Assembly (NCBI RefSeq): GCF_003075435.1
Contig: NZ_QCZJ01000031.1
Span: 1 to 61,240 of the forward strand
DNA: 61,240 nucleotides
Reading direction: 5' to 3'
Origin: Terrimonas sp.
GTDB lineage: Bacteria > Bacteroidota > Bacteroidia > Chitinophagales > Chitinophagaceae
Shown here: positions 18,829-28,212 of the stretch, piece after piece
Position numbering within the stretch: position 1 is the first letter of the stretch
Layout of the letters: each line of letters opens with the position of its first letter
Position numbers and translations under genes: made by a program
Notes under the pieces: model-generated
Told to the model about the DNA's origin: nothing
Databases searched by the model: none
The model's input: only the letters and a program-made list of their open reading frames with translations

Positions 18829-19491
18829 TTATTGCATTAACCCATTCAATTGCTCTTCTCCAAACTGCGCTAAACTTTGCAGTTTCAGATCAGCGGCATC
18901 CCATTTACCCGCATTAAAAACAGATGGCGCCGGCACTACCACACATTTCATGCGTGCCGCCTTAACCGCTATCATTCCGTTAAATGAATCTTCAAAACAA
19001 ATACATTGAGATGGTGAAACGCCTAACTGCATGGCGCAATTAAGATATACTTCCGGATGCGGCTTACCATATTGTAATGCTTCGGCAGAAGTTATGCTAC
19101 TCAGGTAGTGCCGGATATTTAATTTATCGGCAACAATATTTGCCAGCTTTATGGGCGAAGATGTAGCTATCGCCATCCTGAATCCCCTGTCTTTAAAAAA
19201 AGCAAATATTTCAGGTACCCCGGGCATAGCAACGCCATGTTTTTCAATTTTATCAATGGCTTTATTAATAATACCTGTTACCGCGTTGTTCGCATACTGT
19301 TCTTCTATCTTAAAAAAGTTGAACCAGTGCGCTATCCACTCCACAGTACGCAAACCCGTGGAACTATGGTACTGCTCAGGCGTAAGCTCAATATTAAATT
19401 CCTTTAAAAGCTCGGCTCCTGCTTCCTCCCATAAAGGCTCTGAATCAATAAGAAGCCCATCCATATCAAATATAACTGCATCTGATTTCAT
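18829..19491 (-). CDS. HAD-superfamily hydrolase (beta-phosphoglucomutase / phosphatase-like)
   Basis: A 220-residue HAD subfamily IA protein starting at the ATG at 19491; an upstream in-frame extension to 19692 would add 67 residues without family character. Motif I is VIFDMDGLLIDSEPLW, with both Asp of DxD, motif II is ATSS, the conserved Lys is in YGKPHPEVY, and motif IV is CFEDSFNGMIAVKAA. The helical cap after motif I fits beta-phosphoglucomutase-like or 2-deoxyglucose-6-phosphate phosphatase-like enzymes. It probably acts on a small sugar phosphate; the exact substrate cannot be told. Confidence 0.85.
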   Translation of the reverse strand: MKSDAVIFDMDGLLIDSEPLWEEAGAELLKEFNIELTPEQYHSSTGLRTVEWIAHWFNFFKIEEQYANNAVTGIINKAIDKIEKHGVAMPGVPEIFAFFKDRGFRMAIATSSPIKLANIVADKLNIRHYLSSITSAEALQYGKPHPEVYLNCAMQLGVSPSQCICFEDSFNGMIAVKAARMKCVVVPAPSVFNAGKWDAADLKLQSLAQFGEEQLNGLMQ

Positions 19492-19540
19492 GGCGCAAAT
19501 ATATAACCAGGCAGCAGAATGCGGAGATTCTTTGGGCACA

Positions 19541-19589
19541 TTTCGAATTTTCGAATATAGGTACTGCTGCGGCGGCACGAGGCATCTGC
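19541..19589. repeat. REP-like half palindrome, copy 1
   Basis: GGCACGAGGCATCTGC at 19574-19589 follows a module at about 19545-19570 whose reverse complement reads GCAGCAGTACCTATATTCG. Both modules recur at 45395-45450. GGCACGAGGCA followed by TGC looks like one half of a larger palindrome. Confidence 0.45.
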
Positions 19590-19688
19590 GCTCGCATTTT
19601 CCGCTACCAGTCAGTGTACCATCTACCGGAAAGTTAACGTCTGTGAAGGTTTGAAATGCACCCGATTCTTTTCTATTTGTTTCAGATA

Positions 19689-20210
19689 TCAAGTCCCCTT
19701 ATCAAACTGCTTTAATATTTTTTGAGCTCTCGACTTAAAAGCGGCAGTTTCATGAGGCATCTGATCCTGAATAGTAAGTTTTAACTCAGGTATGATTTCA
19801 GGATATTGCTTTGCAAGATTTGCAAGCACGGTTAAGCTGAAAGCCTTCACTGCAACCATCTCTTCCGGGTCAGCTATGTATTGAAAACATAGGTCCATTA
19901 TCATGCCATGCAATGATTTTGGTATTTCAACAGCCTGTAAAAGCCTGATGGTATTTCTTCTTACAGCATTATGTATACCTGGTTTTTTCAGGTTCAGGAT
20001 TATTTTTTTCAAATGCTTTTTAATGAGCTCAGGATGAGCGATTACACTATAGCTTAATGGCCATGCTGCTCTTTGCACAACGCGGTATTCATCATTAAAA
20101 AAAATAGCTATCAGCGCATCAAACCTCTTTTGATCCTTGCCGATATACTTTACAATGTATTCACATTGTTTTTTTGAATGTTCCTTTAAAATAGCTGCTT
20201 TTAAATCCAT
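19689..20210 (-). CDS. HEAT-repeat-like hypothetical protein
   Basis: About 173 residues from the ATG at 20210 (MDLKAAILKEH); an upstream start at 20264 would add 18 basic residues. The whole protein is predicted helical with paired-helix repeats, for example RFDALIAIFFNDEYRVVQRAAWPLSYSV and EEMVAVKAFSLTVLANLAKQYPE, which fit HEAT/ARM solenoids. No catalytic motif is visible. Such small solenoids are usually protein-binding scaffolds. It stands 103 bp from the kinase gene, on the opposite strand. Confidence 0.65.
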   Translation of the reverse strand: MDLKAAILKEHSKKQCEYIVKYIGKDQKRFDALIAIFFNDEYRVVQRAAWPLSYSVIAHPELIKKHLKKIILNLKKPGIHNAVRRNTIRLLQAVEIPKSLHGMIMDLCFQYIADPEEMVAVKAFSLTVLANLAKQYPEIIPELKLTIQDQMPHETAAFKSRAQKILKQFDKGT

Positions 20211-20313
20211 AATATTAACTCCCAATTTACGAAAACGATTGTGTGATTTTTTAAGATTATTCAATTTATAGCCGCGGGGTTTGTTGTTTTCCTATACTTT
20301 TAAATAATTTCGA

Positions 20314-21363
20314 ATGATGCTTAAAAATGTACTTCAGGAATTTGGCCTTACCGCTCCGGAACTGGAAGTAATTCCTTTCGGGTCCGGATTGATCAATCAT
20401 ACCTGGAAAATAAATCAAAACAACGGCAAGGCTTATATTCTCCAACGGATCAATCATAATGTTTTTAAAGCTCCGCAAGACATTGCATATAACATACGAT
20501 TGATAGGTTCCTATCTTGCAAAGCAATATCCCGAATACTTTTTTGTACGCAATGTATTTACAAATAAGGGTGATGATATTCATTTTGTAGAAGGAGAAGG
20601 GTATTTCAGGCTTGTACCTTTCGTAAAACAATCGCATACGGTAGATGTGGTTCAAACCCCCGGTCAGGCTTTTGAAGCAGCCAGGCAATTCGGAAGATTT
20701 ACACATGTGCTGAATGATTTTCCCGTATCACAGTTAAAAGTAACCATTCCTGATTTTCATAATCTCACACTACGTTATAACCAGTTTATACAATCGTTGC
20801 AGAATGGAAATAAAGAAAGAATAACAGAGGCGCAGGAAGAAATTGCCTGGTTAGAGCAGAAACATTATATGGTGGAAAGGTTCGAAGCGATGAAAAATAA
20901 CCCTGATTTCAAAATCAGGGTAACGCATCATGATACAAAGATCAGCAACGTATTGTTTGACGAGAATGATAAGGGCATATGCGTGATAGATCTCGACACC
21001 GTTATGCCGGGTTATTTTACAAGTGACGTGGGCGATATGATGCGTACCTGCCTGTCGCCAGTTAGTGAAGAAGAAAAAGATTTTTCCAAAATTGAAATAC
21101 GAAACGAGTATTATAAAGCAATAGTACAGGGATACCTTGCCGGCATGGAAGGTGATTTAAGTGAAGCTGAATGCAAAAGCTTTTTTGACGGAGGTTGTTA
21201 CCTGATATATATGCAGGCCTTACGTTTTATAGCAGATTATATAAACAATGATGTTTATTATGGATCAAAATACCCCGGGCATAATTTTGTAAGGGCAAAA
21301 AACCAGATTACTTTATTAAAGCGACTGCTTGAAAAAGAAGAAATGCTGAGAGCTATAGCGTAG
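20314..21363 (+). CDS. Aminoglycoside-phosphotransferase-fold small-molecule kinase (N-acetylhexosamine kinase-like)
   Basis: A 349-residue APH-fold kinase. The N-lobe has the nucleotide-binding strand IPFGSGLINHTWKI and KAYILQRIN. The catalytic loop is VTHHDTKISNVLFDEN and the metal site is VIDLDTVMPGYFTSDVGD, so both catalytic Asp are present. The overall pattern resembles N-acetylhexosamine 1-kinase (NahK) and choline/homoserine kinase-type enzymes. A sugar kinase role would suit a Bacteroidota glycan user, but the substrate is inferred. Two ATG codons (20314, 20317) are adjacent. Confidence 0.75.
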   Translation: MMLKNVLQEFGLTAPELEVIPFGSGLINHTWKINQNNGKAYILQRINHNVFKAPQDIAYNIRLIGSYLAKQYPEYFFVRNVFTNKGDDIHFVEGEGYFRLVPFVKQSHTVDVVQTPGQAFEAARQFGRFTHVLNDFPVSQLKVTIPDFHNLTLRYNQFIQSLQNGNKERITEAQEEIAWLEQKHYMVERFEAMKNNPDFKIRVTHHDTKISNVLFDENDKGICVIDLDTVMPGYFTSDVGDMMRTCLSPVSEEEKDFSKIEIRNEYYKAIVQGYLAGMEGDLSEAECKSFFDGGCYLIYMQALRFIADYINNDVYYGSKYPGHNFVRAKNQITLLKRLLEKEEMLRAIA

Positions 21364-21406
21364 CTATCCCTCCCGGCATCTTATTAATGTGTAAGGCGTA
21401 TCATTA

Positions 21407-21934
21407 TCAATGTGAACATCCACAGCCATGTCCGCAACTTCCATCTCCCTTGTGCTCGTGCTGATGGTGCGTATGCGCATTATGCACGTGCCCGTGTGAA
21501 ATTTCTTCGGTGCTGGCCTCCCGGATATTTTTAATGGTTACAGCAAACTGCAATGTTCTTCCTGCAAAAGGGTGATTACCATCCAGGATGATCTTATCTC
21601 CATCAATATCCGTAACAATCAATTCCTGTCCATCGGAAGCCTGAACCATAGAACCCAATTGCAAACCATCTGCTCCTTCAGGAAATTGCTGACGGTTCAC
21701 TTCAAACACCAGTTCAGGATTAAAGTCTCCATAAGCTTCACCGGGCGTAAGTGTTACTTTCTTTTCTTCAGCTATTTTCAAACCCGCAAGTGCATTTTCA
21801 AGTCCGGTAAGAATATTACCGTGACCATGCAGGTATTCAAGCGGTTCAAATTCCAGATTGCCGTCAACAATATTGCCGGCTTCATCGCTGGCGGTATATT
21901 GAATGCTTACTACCTTATCTTTTTCAACAACCAT
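21407..21934 (-). CDS. slyD: FKBP-type peptidyl-prolyl cis-trans isomerase, SlyD-like
   Basis: A 175-residue SlyD homologue. The FKBP part opens DKVVSIQYTASDEAGNIVDGN; the inserted IF chaperone flap follows EAYGDFNPELVFEVNRQQFPEG. The tail (about 148-175) is rich in His and Cys (HGHVHNAHTHHQHEHKGDG, CGHGCGCSH), a metal-binding tail typical of SlyD and used in nickel handling in enterobacteria. It is a cytoplasmic folding helper. It follows the 171-residue conserved gene by 9 bp on the same strand, so the two are probably co-transcribed. Confidence 0.92.
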   Translation of the reverse strand: MVVEKDKVVSIQYTASDEAGNIVDGNLEFEPLEYLHGHGNILTGLENALAGLKIAEEKKVTLTPGEAYGDFNPELVFEVNRQQFPEGADGLQLGSMVQASDGQELIVTDIDGDKIILDGNHPFAGRTLQFAVTIKNIREASTEEISHGHVHNAHTHHQHEHKGDGSCGHGCGCSH

Positions 21935-21943
21935 ATTTTATTT

Positions 21944-22459
21944 TTATTGTGTTACTGTAAAATTGATCTTCCTTGCAAGCCAGCTTTGTTTTACAGGAAT
22001 GATCCAGCTTTGTTCAAGCTCCTGTTTTGTTTGCACGGTATTATTGAAATATAATGTATCCGGTTGAACGAAACCATTTTCAGCCGCATACTGAATTTGC
22101 GGTAAAGGCAACAGTTCTATTTTATCATTTTTTATAAATGCCAGTAATTGCCTGTCGAATAAAGCAATATTGAACCGCTGCTCCAGGTCCTTTATTACTC
22201 TTACAGAGCTATCGGTACTGCAGCCGCTTACACCGGTTTGTGTTTCATCAGCCATCAATATAACAAATTGCCCGTAGAATATAGTTGCAAACCCTTTTAC
22301 AGGCGAGCCATGTGCATTCCATTTACCAACAAATTCATTCAGTATTTCTTCTGTTGCCAATACTTCAGAAAGCATAAACTTCCTGTTTGCCTGGTAAATC
22401 CACACCCTGGAAAGGGGGTCAAAATCTTCGGGAAGTAATTGTTGATAGTGTAAATCCAT
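21944..22459 (-). CDS. Conserved Bacteroidota hypothetical protein
   Basis: 171 residues, soluble, with no signal peptide, P-loop or ABC signature. Recognisable patterns are SRVWIYQANRKFM near the N-terminus and GQFVILMADETQTGVSGCSTDSSVRVIKDLEQ in the middle. I recall similar proteins carrying the label 'ABC transporter ATPase' in automatic annotation, but nothing here supports that. It is 9 bp upstream of slyD in the same direction. Function unknown. Confidence 0.7.
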   Translation of the reverse strand: MDLHYQQLLPEDFDPLSRVWIYQANRKFMLSEVLATEEILNEFVGKWNAHGSPVKGFATIFYGQFVILMADETQTGVSGCSTDSSVRVIKDLEQRFNIALFDRQLLAFIKNDKIELLPLPQIQYAAENGFVQPDTLYFNNTVQTKQELEQSWIIPVKQSWLARKINFTVTQ

Positions 22460-22578
22460 CCTGCAAAAATACGGAAAGGATTGGAAAAGCCTATCGCGTG
22501 TACGTATTTCAAATTTTCAATGCATATTGGTTTGCGCCCCTTTGTTCCCACCACGAAGCAGAACAATAGTTAAAATAC

Positions 22579-22995
22579 CTACAGGCTATTTGGCGGAGGA
22601 GTCCCGGTCTTCCTTTCAATTTCTACCAGTTCTGCCTTTCGCATTTCATCGCTGTTATATAACCCTTTTCCCAATAATTTAAGATCATCATTTGAAAACG
22701 TCTCAATCCGGTTCAGGTCAAATTCGTTTAAAAACACATCGCTCACATTCCAGGCACTCAGTTTGCCCCGGTAAAATGTCACTTCATCTTTGGTAACCTC
22801 AGCCACCCTGAAATACCTTACAGTTCGGTTATTGTTATAATCTGTATACCTGATTTTGTATATGTCGCCGGTGCTGGGCTGATTAAGCAACAGCGCGATG
22901 CTCTCCTTTCTTTCTTTGTTTACATAACGAATGTAAAAGAACAGGAATAAGCCTATCGCCAACGCAAGAATCAAAATGTTTTTTCCGTAACGCAA
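22579..22995 (-). CDS. Hypothetical membrane-anchored protein
   Basis: A 138-residue protein with one N-terminal membrane helix (about 7-24, ILILALAIGLFLFFYIRYV) and a soluble domain of about 110 residues predicted mostly beta (GDIYKIRYTDYNNNRTVRYF, DEVTFYRGKL). The tail is Pro-rich. No family was recognised. The flanking spacers of about 120 bp leave co-transcription with its minus-strand neighbours open. Confidence 0.6.
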   Translation of the reverse strand: MRYGKNILILALAIGLFLFFYIRYVNKERKESIALLLNQPSTGDIYKIRYTDYNNNRTVRYFRVAEVTKDEVTFYRGKLSAWNVSDVFLNEFDLNRIETFSNDDLKLLGKGLYNSDEMRKAELVEIERKTGTPPPNSL

Positions 22996-23116
22996 AAGAT
23001 TTGAAATTTTAGATTTTAGGGTTTCCGGTTTTCTTTTTATATATGGTATCTTTCACATTTCCATACAATCGCATTTCCACATTCGCCCCACATTTTTAAA
23101 TTCATTAATTCTCAAA

Positions 23117-23902
23117 TTATTCCATCGCCATTGCTACTAACTCTGCAATATCCAGCACTTTAGTATCTTCTTCTTTCTCTTTACTTTTCACGCCATCCGT
23201 AAGCATGGTATTACAAAAGGGACAGGCAGAAGCAATAACTGCCGGATTAACACTCAGAGCCTCTTCTGTTCTTTCAGTATTTATTCTTACTGTTCCCTTC
23301 TCCTCCTCTTTAAACATTTGCGCGCCACCGGCGCCGCAGCATAAGCCTTTACTTTTGCAGCGTTTCATTTCAACCAGTTCGCTATCCAAAGCTTCCAGCA
23401 CTTTTCTTGGTGCTTCATATATATTATTGGCGCGTCCCAAATAGCAACTATCGTGATAGGTGATCCGTTTCCCCTTAAAACCTCCCTCCTCTTTCATTTT
23501 TATCTTTCCTTCATCAATCAATTGCTGCAAAAATGTGGCGTGATGTATTACTTCGTAATTGCCACCCAGTTCCGGGTATTCATTTTTGAGTGTGTTAAAA
23601 CAATGCGGGCAGGCAGTTACTATTTTCTTGATGTTATAATTATTCAACACCTGAATGTTCTGGTATGCCATCATCTGGAATAAAAACTCATTGCCGGCTC
23701 TGCGTGCAGGATCTCCTGTACAAAGCTCTTCCTTCCCCAAAACAGCATATTTAATGCCTGTTTTATTGAGGATAGTAGCAAACGCCTTAGTAATTTTTTG
23801 TGCACGCTGGTCAAAGCTACCGGCACAACCTACCCAAAAGAGTATTTCAGGATTCTCCTGGTTTGCAAATAATTCTGCCATTACCGGAACACGCATAGGC
23901 AA
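23117..23902 (-). CDS. (Fe-S)-binding protein with paired CCG domains
   Basis: A 261-residue soluble protein with CCG-type cysteine clusters: VGCAGSFDQR near the N-terminus, CPHCFNTLKNEYPELGG, CYLGRANNIYEAPR, LCCGAGGAQMF and a last CPFCNTMLTDG. These are the cysteine-rich domains of heterodisulfide reductase HdrB, glycolate oxidase GlcF and LutA-type proteins. In Bacteroidota such stand-alone proteins often partner a ferredoxin-domain protein that is encoded elsewhere here. It is probably part of a cytoplasmic or membrane-associated electron-transfer oxidoreductase; the donor is unknown. Confidence 0.8.
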   Translation of the reverse strand: MPMRVPVMAELFANQENPEILFWVGCAGSFDQRAQKITKAFATILNKTGIKYAVLGKEELCTGDPARRAGNEFLFQMMAYQNIQVLNNYNIKKIVTACPHCFNTLKNEYPELGGNYEVIHHATFLQQLIDEGKIKMKEEGGFKGKRITYHDSCYLGRANNIYEAPRKVLEALDSELVEMKRCKSKGLCCGAGGAQMFKEEEKGTVRINTERTEEALSVNPAVIASACPFCNTMLTDGVKSKEKEEDTKVLDIAELVAMAME

Positions 23903-24091
23903 TAATTTGTTTCAAAGCTAAACGAAATTTATTACTATCCTATTGCAACCGCTAAAGTTACCAGGGTAAACGCATCTAAATTAGTTTACGCTATTCACAA
24001 ATGTGTATAACGAGGGGAGTTGGAAAAAGTCTGAAAAGTTATCCTGAAATGATTTTAGGATATGGACGAAGACCGATATATGCATTTAAAA

Positions 24092-24784
24092 AATGTTATC
24101 ATTCTTTGATGACTTAACTGTTCCGAAAGTCGATCGCACTATATTACATTCCGTAAAAGATATAATTGGCATCACTATTTTATGCGGTAATAAGCGGCTG
24201 TGATGATTGGGATAAGATAGCGTTTTACAGACAACAGAAATCCGATTGACTTAAACAGTTTTTAGCATTGCCCAATAGCATTCCATCATATAATACCTTC
24301 AACCGTGTTTTTGCTGCTCCTGGTCTGCACGAACTCCGGCATTGCTTTATATCGTGGGTTCAGGGCCTTGCCCCAAATTACGAATACACCTGTTGTGAGC
24401 ATTGATGGTAAACGGTTAAGCAATAGTGTAGTTGATGGCAAAAGGAATTCATACGTATGGTCTGCGCCTGGTGCAATGCCTGCAATATGGTTCTGGGTCA
24501 GGTAAAGACCGATGAGAAAAGCAATAAGATCACTCCTATTCCTGCATTGCTGGATTTATTAGCACTGGAAGAGGCTATTATTAACATAGATGCAATGGAT
24601 TGTCGGCAACAAATTGCTGAAAAGATAATTGATCATAAAGCAGATTATATACTTGCAGTAAAGGAGAACAAGCCCCATTTACCTGATGATAATAAAAGAA
24701 GCCTTTGAACAAACAACTGAGCCTCCCGACCATTACAAAGACCATTTAAAAAAGCTAAACAAATTCAGACCTGATGAATATTTT
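24092..24784 (+). pseudogene. Decayed ISAs1-family transposase
   Basis: Reading across several frameshifts gives an ISAs1-type (DDE) transposase: MLSFFDDLTVPKVDRTILH from 24092, then DDWDKIAFYRQQKSDWLKQF and ALPNSIPSYNTFNRVF in another frame, VVSIDGKRLSNSVVDGK from about 24389, KITPIPALLDLLALEEAIINIDAMDCRQQIA from about 24527 and ADYILAVKENKPHL, with a last shift near 24690. At least three frame breaks and a stop disable it. The C-terminal third of a normal ISAs1 transposase is missing. No clear terminal inverted repeats were found. Confidence 0.8.
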
Positions 24785-24807
24785 GACCTGAAAGACTTTT
24801 TCAGGTC
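24785..24807. terminator. Hairpin after the transposase relic
   Basis: GACCTGAAA (24785-24793) pairs with TTTCAGGTC (24799-24807) around a 5-nt loop. It lies between the transposase relic and the DUF808 gene. It lacks a long T tract, so terminator function is weakly supported. Confidence 0.4.
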
Positions 24808-24893
24808 ATAATTAATAAAATATTCAAAATCAACTTCCTCACCTCAAAATAATTTTGCTCTATATTTACCCTCTTTAACCAAACATTGAAAGA

Positions 24894-25763
24894 ATGCCAT
24901 CAGGTATTTTTGCCATTCTGGATGATATAGGCGCATTAATGGACGATGTAGCAGCAGCAAGTAAAATCGCTACACGTAAAACAGCAGGAATTTTAGGAGA
25001 CGATTTAGCAGTGAACGCAGAAAAGGCCACAGGGTTTCTTGCCTCCCGCGAAATACCCGTGCTTTGGGCAATTACCAAAGGATCGTTTCTGAACAAGCTT
25101 ATTATTGTTCCCATTGCCTTACTACTCAATGCTTTTTTTCCTGTTGCCATTAAAATAATTTTGGTGCTGGGAGGATTTTATTTAGCCTACGAAGGTGTAG
25201 AAAAAATTATAGAATACCTGTTTCACCGTTCACCTAAGAAACATTCTGTTATAGAGCAGGAAACAGAAGGCAATGCTGCAATCGCGGAAAAAAATAAAAT
25301 AAAATCCGCTGTTACAACTGACTTTATTCTTTCGGTTGAGGTTGTAATTATAGCATTAGGAGCAGTTTCAGACAAAACACTGGCAATACAAATTATAGCT
25401 GTTTCTGTTGTTGCCATTCTTGCTACGATAGGTGTGTATGGACTGGTTGCATTGATTGTAAGAATGGATGATGCCGGCCATAAACTTATAAAACAGTCAA
25501 ACGGCAAAGGAGCTTTATCGCAAGTTGGTAAATTATTAGTTAAATCGCTACCGGTTGTTATTAAGCTTTTAGCGGTTATTGGCACTATTGCATTATTGTT
25601 GGTTTCCGGAGGTATATTTGTTCACAACATTGATTACCTGCATCATGCATTTCCGGAGGTGCCGTCAATCATTAAAGAACCTGGCATTGGTTTTATTGCA
25701 GGGTTAATAGTGGTGATAATAGTGGCGGGGATAAAAAAAATCATTTCGGCTATCAGGAAGTAA
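24894..25763 (+). CDS. DUF808 family inner-membrane protein
   Basis: A 289-residue polytopic protein of the DUF808 (YedI-like) family. The diagnostic N-terminus SGIFAILDDIGALMDDVAAASKIATRKTAGILGDDLAVNAE is followed by FLASREIPVLWAITKGSFLNK and about five to six membrane helices (roughly 70-90, 97-117, 145-165, 170-190, 230-250, 265-285). The function of DUF808 proteins is unknown. A second membrane-protein gene follows 27 bp later and is probably co-transcribed. Confidence 0.85.
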   Translation: MPSGIFAILDDIGALMDDVAAASKIATRKTAGILGDDLAVNAEKATGFLASREIPVLWAITKGSFLNKLIIVPIALLLNAFFPVAIKIILVLGGFYLAYEGVEKIIEYLFHRSPKKHSVIEQETEGNAAIAEKNKIKSAVTTDFILSVEVVIIALGAVSDKTLAIQIIAVSVVAILATIGVYGLVALIVRMDDAGHKLIKQSNGKGALSQVGKLLVKSLPVVIKLLAVIGTIALLLVSGGIFVHNIDYLHHAFPEVPSIIKEPGIGFIAGLIVVIIVAGIKKIISAIRK

Positions 25764-25790
25764 GATTCACTTATAAAGCTAACTATAAAT

Positions 25791-26348
25791 ATGTCTCTGT
25801 TCATTTCCATATGTATTGGCATTGGGTTAGCTGCAAGCAGCGGCTTCAGGATTTTCATTCCCTTACTTGCTGCAAATATTGCAGCACTCACAGGTTTTCA
25901 TCAGTTTGGTAATGGCTTTGAATGGCTGAATGGATGGACAGCATTCTACATTTTACTTACTGCAAGCATTGCAGAAATTGCCGCATATTATATTCCCTGG
26001 CTTGATAATGTTTTAGATCATATCGCAATGCCTGTTGCCGTTGCGGCCGGTACATTATTAAGTGCTTCATTTATATCTGCTGAGTGGGAGCCTGCGCTTA
26101 AATGGGGATTGGCATTATTGGCAGGCGGGGGTACTGCCGGTATTATTCATAGTGGCATGGGGCTGTTGCGTTTGGGCTCCACTGCAACTACAGGTGGACT
26201 AGGAAACCCGGTTGTTACCACGGCCGAAAATGGCGCATCAATCGGATTTTCGGTAATGGCATTACTCCTGCCTGTTTTAGCGATAATTGCAGTGCTGGTA
26301 TTGCTTTTTTTTATTTTACGGAGAAAAAAACTGAAAGCCGGGATATGA
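25791..26348 (+). CDS. DUF4126 domain membrane protein
   Basis: A 185-residue membrane protein with about four to five helices. The family shows in SICIGIGLAASSGFRIFIPLL at the N-terminus, AEIAAYYIPWLDNVLDHIA and the glycine-rich GGGTAGIIHSGMGLLRLGSTATTGGLGNPVVTTAEN. The very small Gly/Ala-rich helices suggest tight packing or a pore. Function unknown. It is 27 bp after the DUF808 gene, so the two may work together. Confidence 0.8.
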   Translation: MSLFISICIGIGLAASSGFRIFIPLLAANIAALTGFHQFGNGFEWLNGWTAFYILLTASIAEIAAYYIPWLDNVLDHIAMPVAVAAGTLLSASFISAEWEPALKWGLALLAGGGTAGIIHSGMGLLRLGSTATTGGLGNPVVTTAENGASIGFSVMALLLPVLAIIAVLVLLFFILRRKKLKAGI

Positions 26349-26387
26349 GTCATTTCATGTCTCACAATAAAACATACATCATGTACA

Positions 26388-27152
26388 TTATTTAGCCATA
26401 TTTATTGTTATCACCGGCTCATTCATCTTTCTTTTACCCCGACGCCGTACGATACTCCTTTTGCGGTAAATTGATTTTATCCATGCTATCAGTCCGAAAA
26501 TTATACCAGTCAGACCTACCGCGGCAATAATAACAGCAACAACTTCAGATCCGTTACAGGCTATACTACATGCTAATGCCGCCAGTAACGCCGTTAACAC
26601 AACTCCTGAAAAAATAGCAAGAGCAAGCTTCCAACCTTTATTTTTTCCTGTTCCACTTTCGCCGGGCTTCGTTATTACTAATCGCTTTAGCTGCTTCTTC
26701 AATCCTGCTTTTAACTTCCGCCATTCTTTTATTGAAAGCTTTTCTTGCTTACCATCCTTACCAGGTACAACCACATTATTATTCCTTTCAGGAAAAACTA
26801 TACTTGCATGGGCTGAATTATGCAATTGCGAAAACAAATTGGTATTAAATGTAATGATCAGTATAAAAAATGAGCAAAGCGCAATAATAAAATCGTTTAT
26901 TTTCTGCCTGATATAATAACGGTATTCAAAGTAAACTTTCTTTTGTCGTTTATCGGGATAAATAAACACTGCAACAATGAAAAATAATAAAACAAGACTG
27001 AAAGCTTTATCAGAAAAATATATACCCTGCTCCTGCAATTGATTTCCTGTGTATAATGCTAAAAAGAAGAGCACGATTTTAATCAGCAGCATTATCAGCC
27101 GGGCTTGCACGGCATGATACATAGCCCATGAGGATATTTTTTTCATAAGCAA
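26388..27152 (-). CDS. Hypothetical polytopic membrane protein
   Basis: 254 residues with about five membrane helices: two near the N-terminus (about 18-36 and 46-66), one at about 88-106 and a C-terminal pair (about 173-225) joined by SIACNGSE. Between the halves is a basic loop with SIKEWRKLKAGLKKQLKRL. The C-terminal pair and the Arg/Lys-rich tail look like a small-membrane-protein module I associate with Bacteroidota hypotheticals. No function can be given. M1 and M3 are equally good starts. Confidence 0.6.
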   Translation of the reverse strand: MLMKKISSWAMYHAVQARLIMLLIKIVLFFLALYTGNQLQEQGIYFSDKAFSLVLLFFIVAVFIYPDKRQKKVYFEYRYYIRQKINDFIIALCSFFILIITFNTNLFSQLHNSAHASIVFPERNNNVVVPGKDGKQEKLSIKEWRKLKAGLKKQLKRLVITKPGESGTGKNKGWKLALAIFSGVVLTALLAALACSIACNGSEVVAVIIAAVGLTGIIFGLIAWIKSIYRKRSIVRRRGKRKMNEPVITINMAK

Positions 27153-27236
27153 CCATTTTAATTTCTTACCGGTAACTTTCCTTTTCTAATGTAAGCATAA
27201 AAAACAAAATTCCCATCTTTATAAAAACTTGCAGGG

Positions 27237-28118
27237 TTATTTACAATTGCACGGAATGGGTTGGGTGGAGATTACTATATTATCAAAATATCTTTCCTGA
27301 TCCTTTACAGCACCTTTATTCCAATAGTTTTCAAAAAATATCGCATTGATCTTATAGCTGCCGGGTATATTATTCCAGTCTCCATGCCAGTTCAGATCAT
27401 AGCTGCCGGCCTGCAAAACATCATCAATCCAAAATTCAAATATACCATCACTTTTACCGGGAGTATTCAATTTTACATGGGCTACAATACAATACCATTT
27501 ACCTGCTTTAACATCACTAAAAATATCATTTACACCTCGCTTATTACCCAGCCAGCGCAGGTTCCTGAAATCATTATACCGCTGGGTTACCAGTTCCCCT
27601 TTATCATTTATCCCACTTGCGGGATCCATTACAAGATAATTATGATCAGCAACTCTTCCTCCAGACCATATATGTGCAATCATAGACTGCTGCCAGTTTC
27701 TCCCTGCAATAACAGTAGCCCTGGAAAGCTTATCCCCTCCTCCACCCTGCCAGTTGGGTTCAAATTTAATATCCATACGCCAGTATATTTCATCAAAATC
27801 TTTGTCAGGCATAGCGGCATGGCTCATATAAGGGTCAGGGGATCTGCCAATAGCTTTATGAAGTTTTCCTGCATCTACTTCTCCTTTCTGCCATCTTACA
27901 CGCATTCCGGCACTTCCATTTCTCCCAGCATTCTCCATAAGTATAAAATCGCCATCATCATCATCGTATGCAAAATATCTTTCCCGCAAATCTTCCTTAT
28001 TTTCAAAATCGTCACAAAATATTGTTCCTTCGGGAGCATTGCTGCAGGAAAAACAATCAGGTTGAGCATTAAGCCCTGCATTGATTAAATAAAGCAGATA
28101 AAGTACAAGATGATGCAT
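27237..28118 (-). CDS. Exported polysaccharide-lyase-like jelly-roll protein
   Basis: 293 residues with an N-terminal signal peptide (about 1-18). The mature protein begins with a Cys-containing CSNAPEGTIFCDDFEN and has the strand pattern of a concanavalin-like jelly roll: DEIYWRMDIKFEPNWQGGGGDKLSRA, KWYCIVAHVKLNTPGKSDGIFEFWIDD and YFDNIVIST. This resembles the folds of heparin lyase I and PL14-type lyases or LamG-type binding modules. No catalytic residue was identified with confidence. It is divergent from a GH-like lipoprotein gene, and this local group probably handles polysaccharide. Confidence 0.5.
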   Translation of the reverse strand: MHHLVLYLLYLINAGLNAQPDCFSCSNAPEGTIFCDDFENKEDLRERYFAYDDDDGDFILMENAGRNGSAGMRVRWQKGEVDAGKLHKAIGRSPDPYMSHAAMPDKDFDEIYWRMDIKFEPNWQGGGGDKLSRATVIAGRNWQQSMIAHIWSGGRVADHNYLVMDPASGINDKGELVTQRYNDFRNLRWLGNKRGVNDIFSDVKAGKWYCIVAHVKLNTPGKSDGIFEFWIDDVLQAGSYDLNWHGDWNNIPGSYKINAIFFENYWNKGAVKDQERYFDNIVISTQPIPCNCK

Positions 28119-28212
28119 GAATCTTTAATTTAAAAACAGCCTGGGTGCTTCTTAATTTTCTGAATGCCTTAAGAACCAATTATTATTTGCCATATCAATA
28201 TAAATGCTTTAA

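Noticed and set aside
20266-20706. 146-codon minus-strand ORF
   Set aside because: It is antisense to the intact APH-fold kinase and shows no family features.
27261-28088. 275-codon plus-strand ORF
   Set aside because: It lies wholly antisense to the jelly-roll gene (27237..28118), is rich in Ile/Tyr/Ser with no domain, and looks like a codon shadow.
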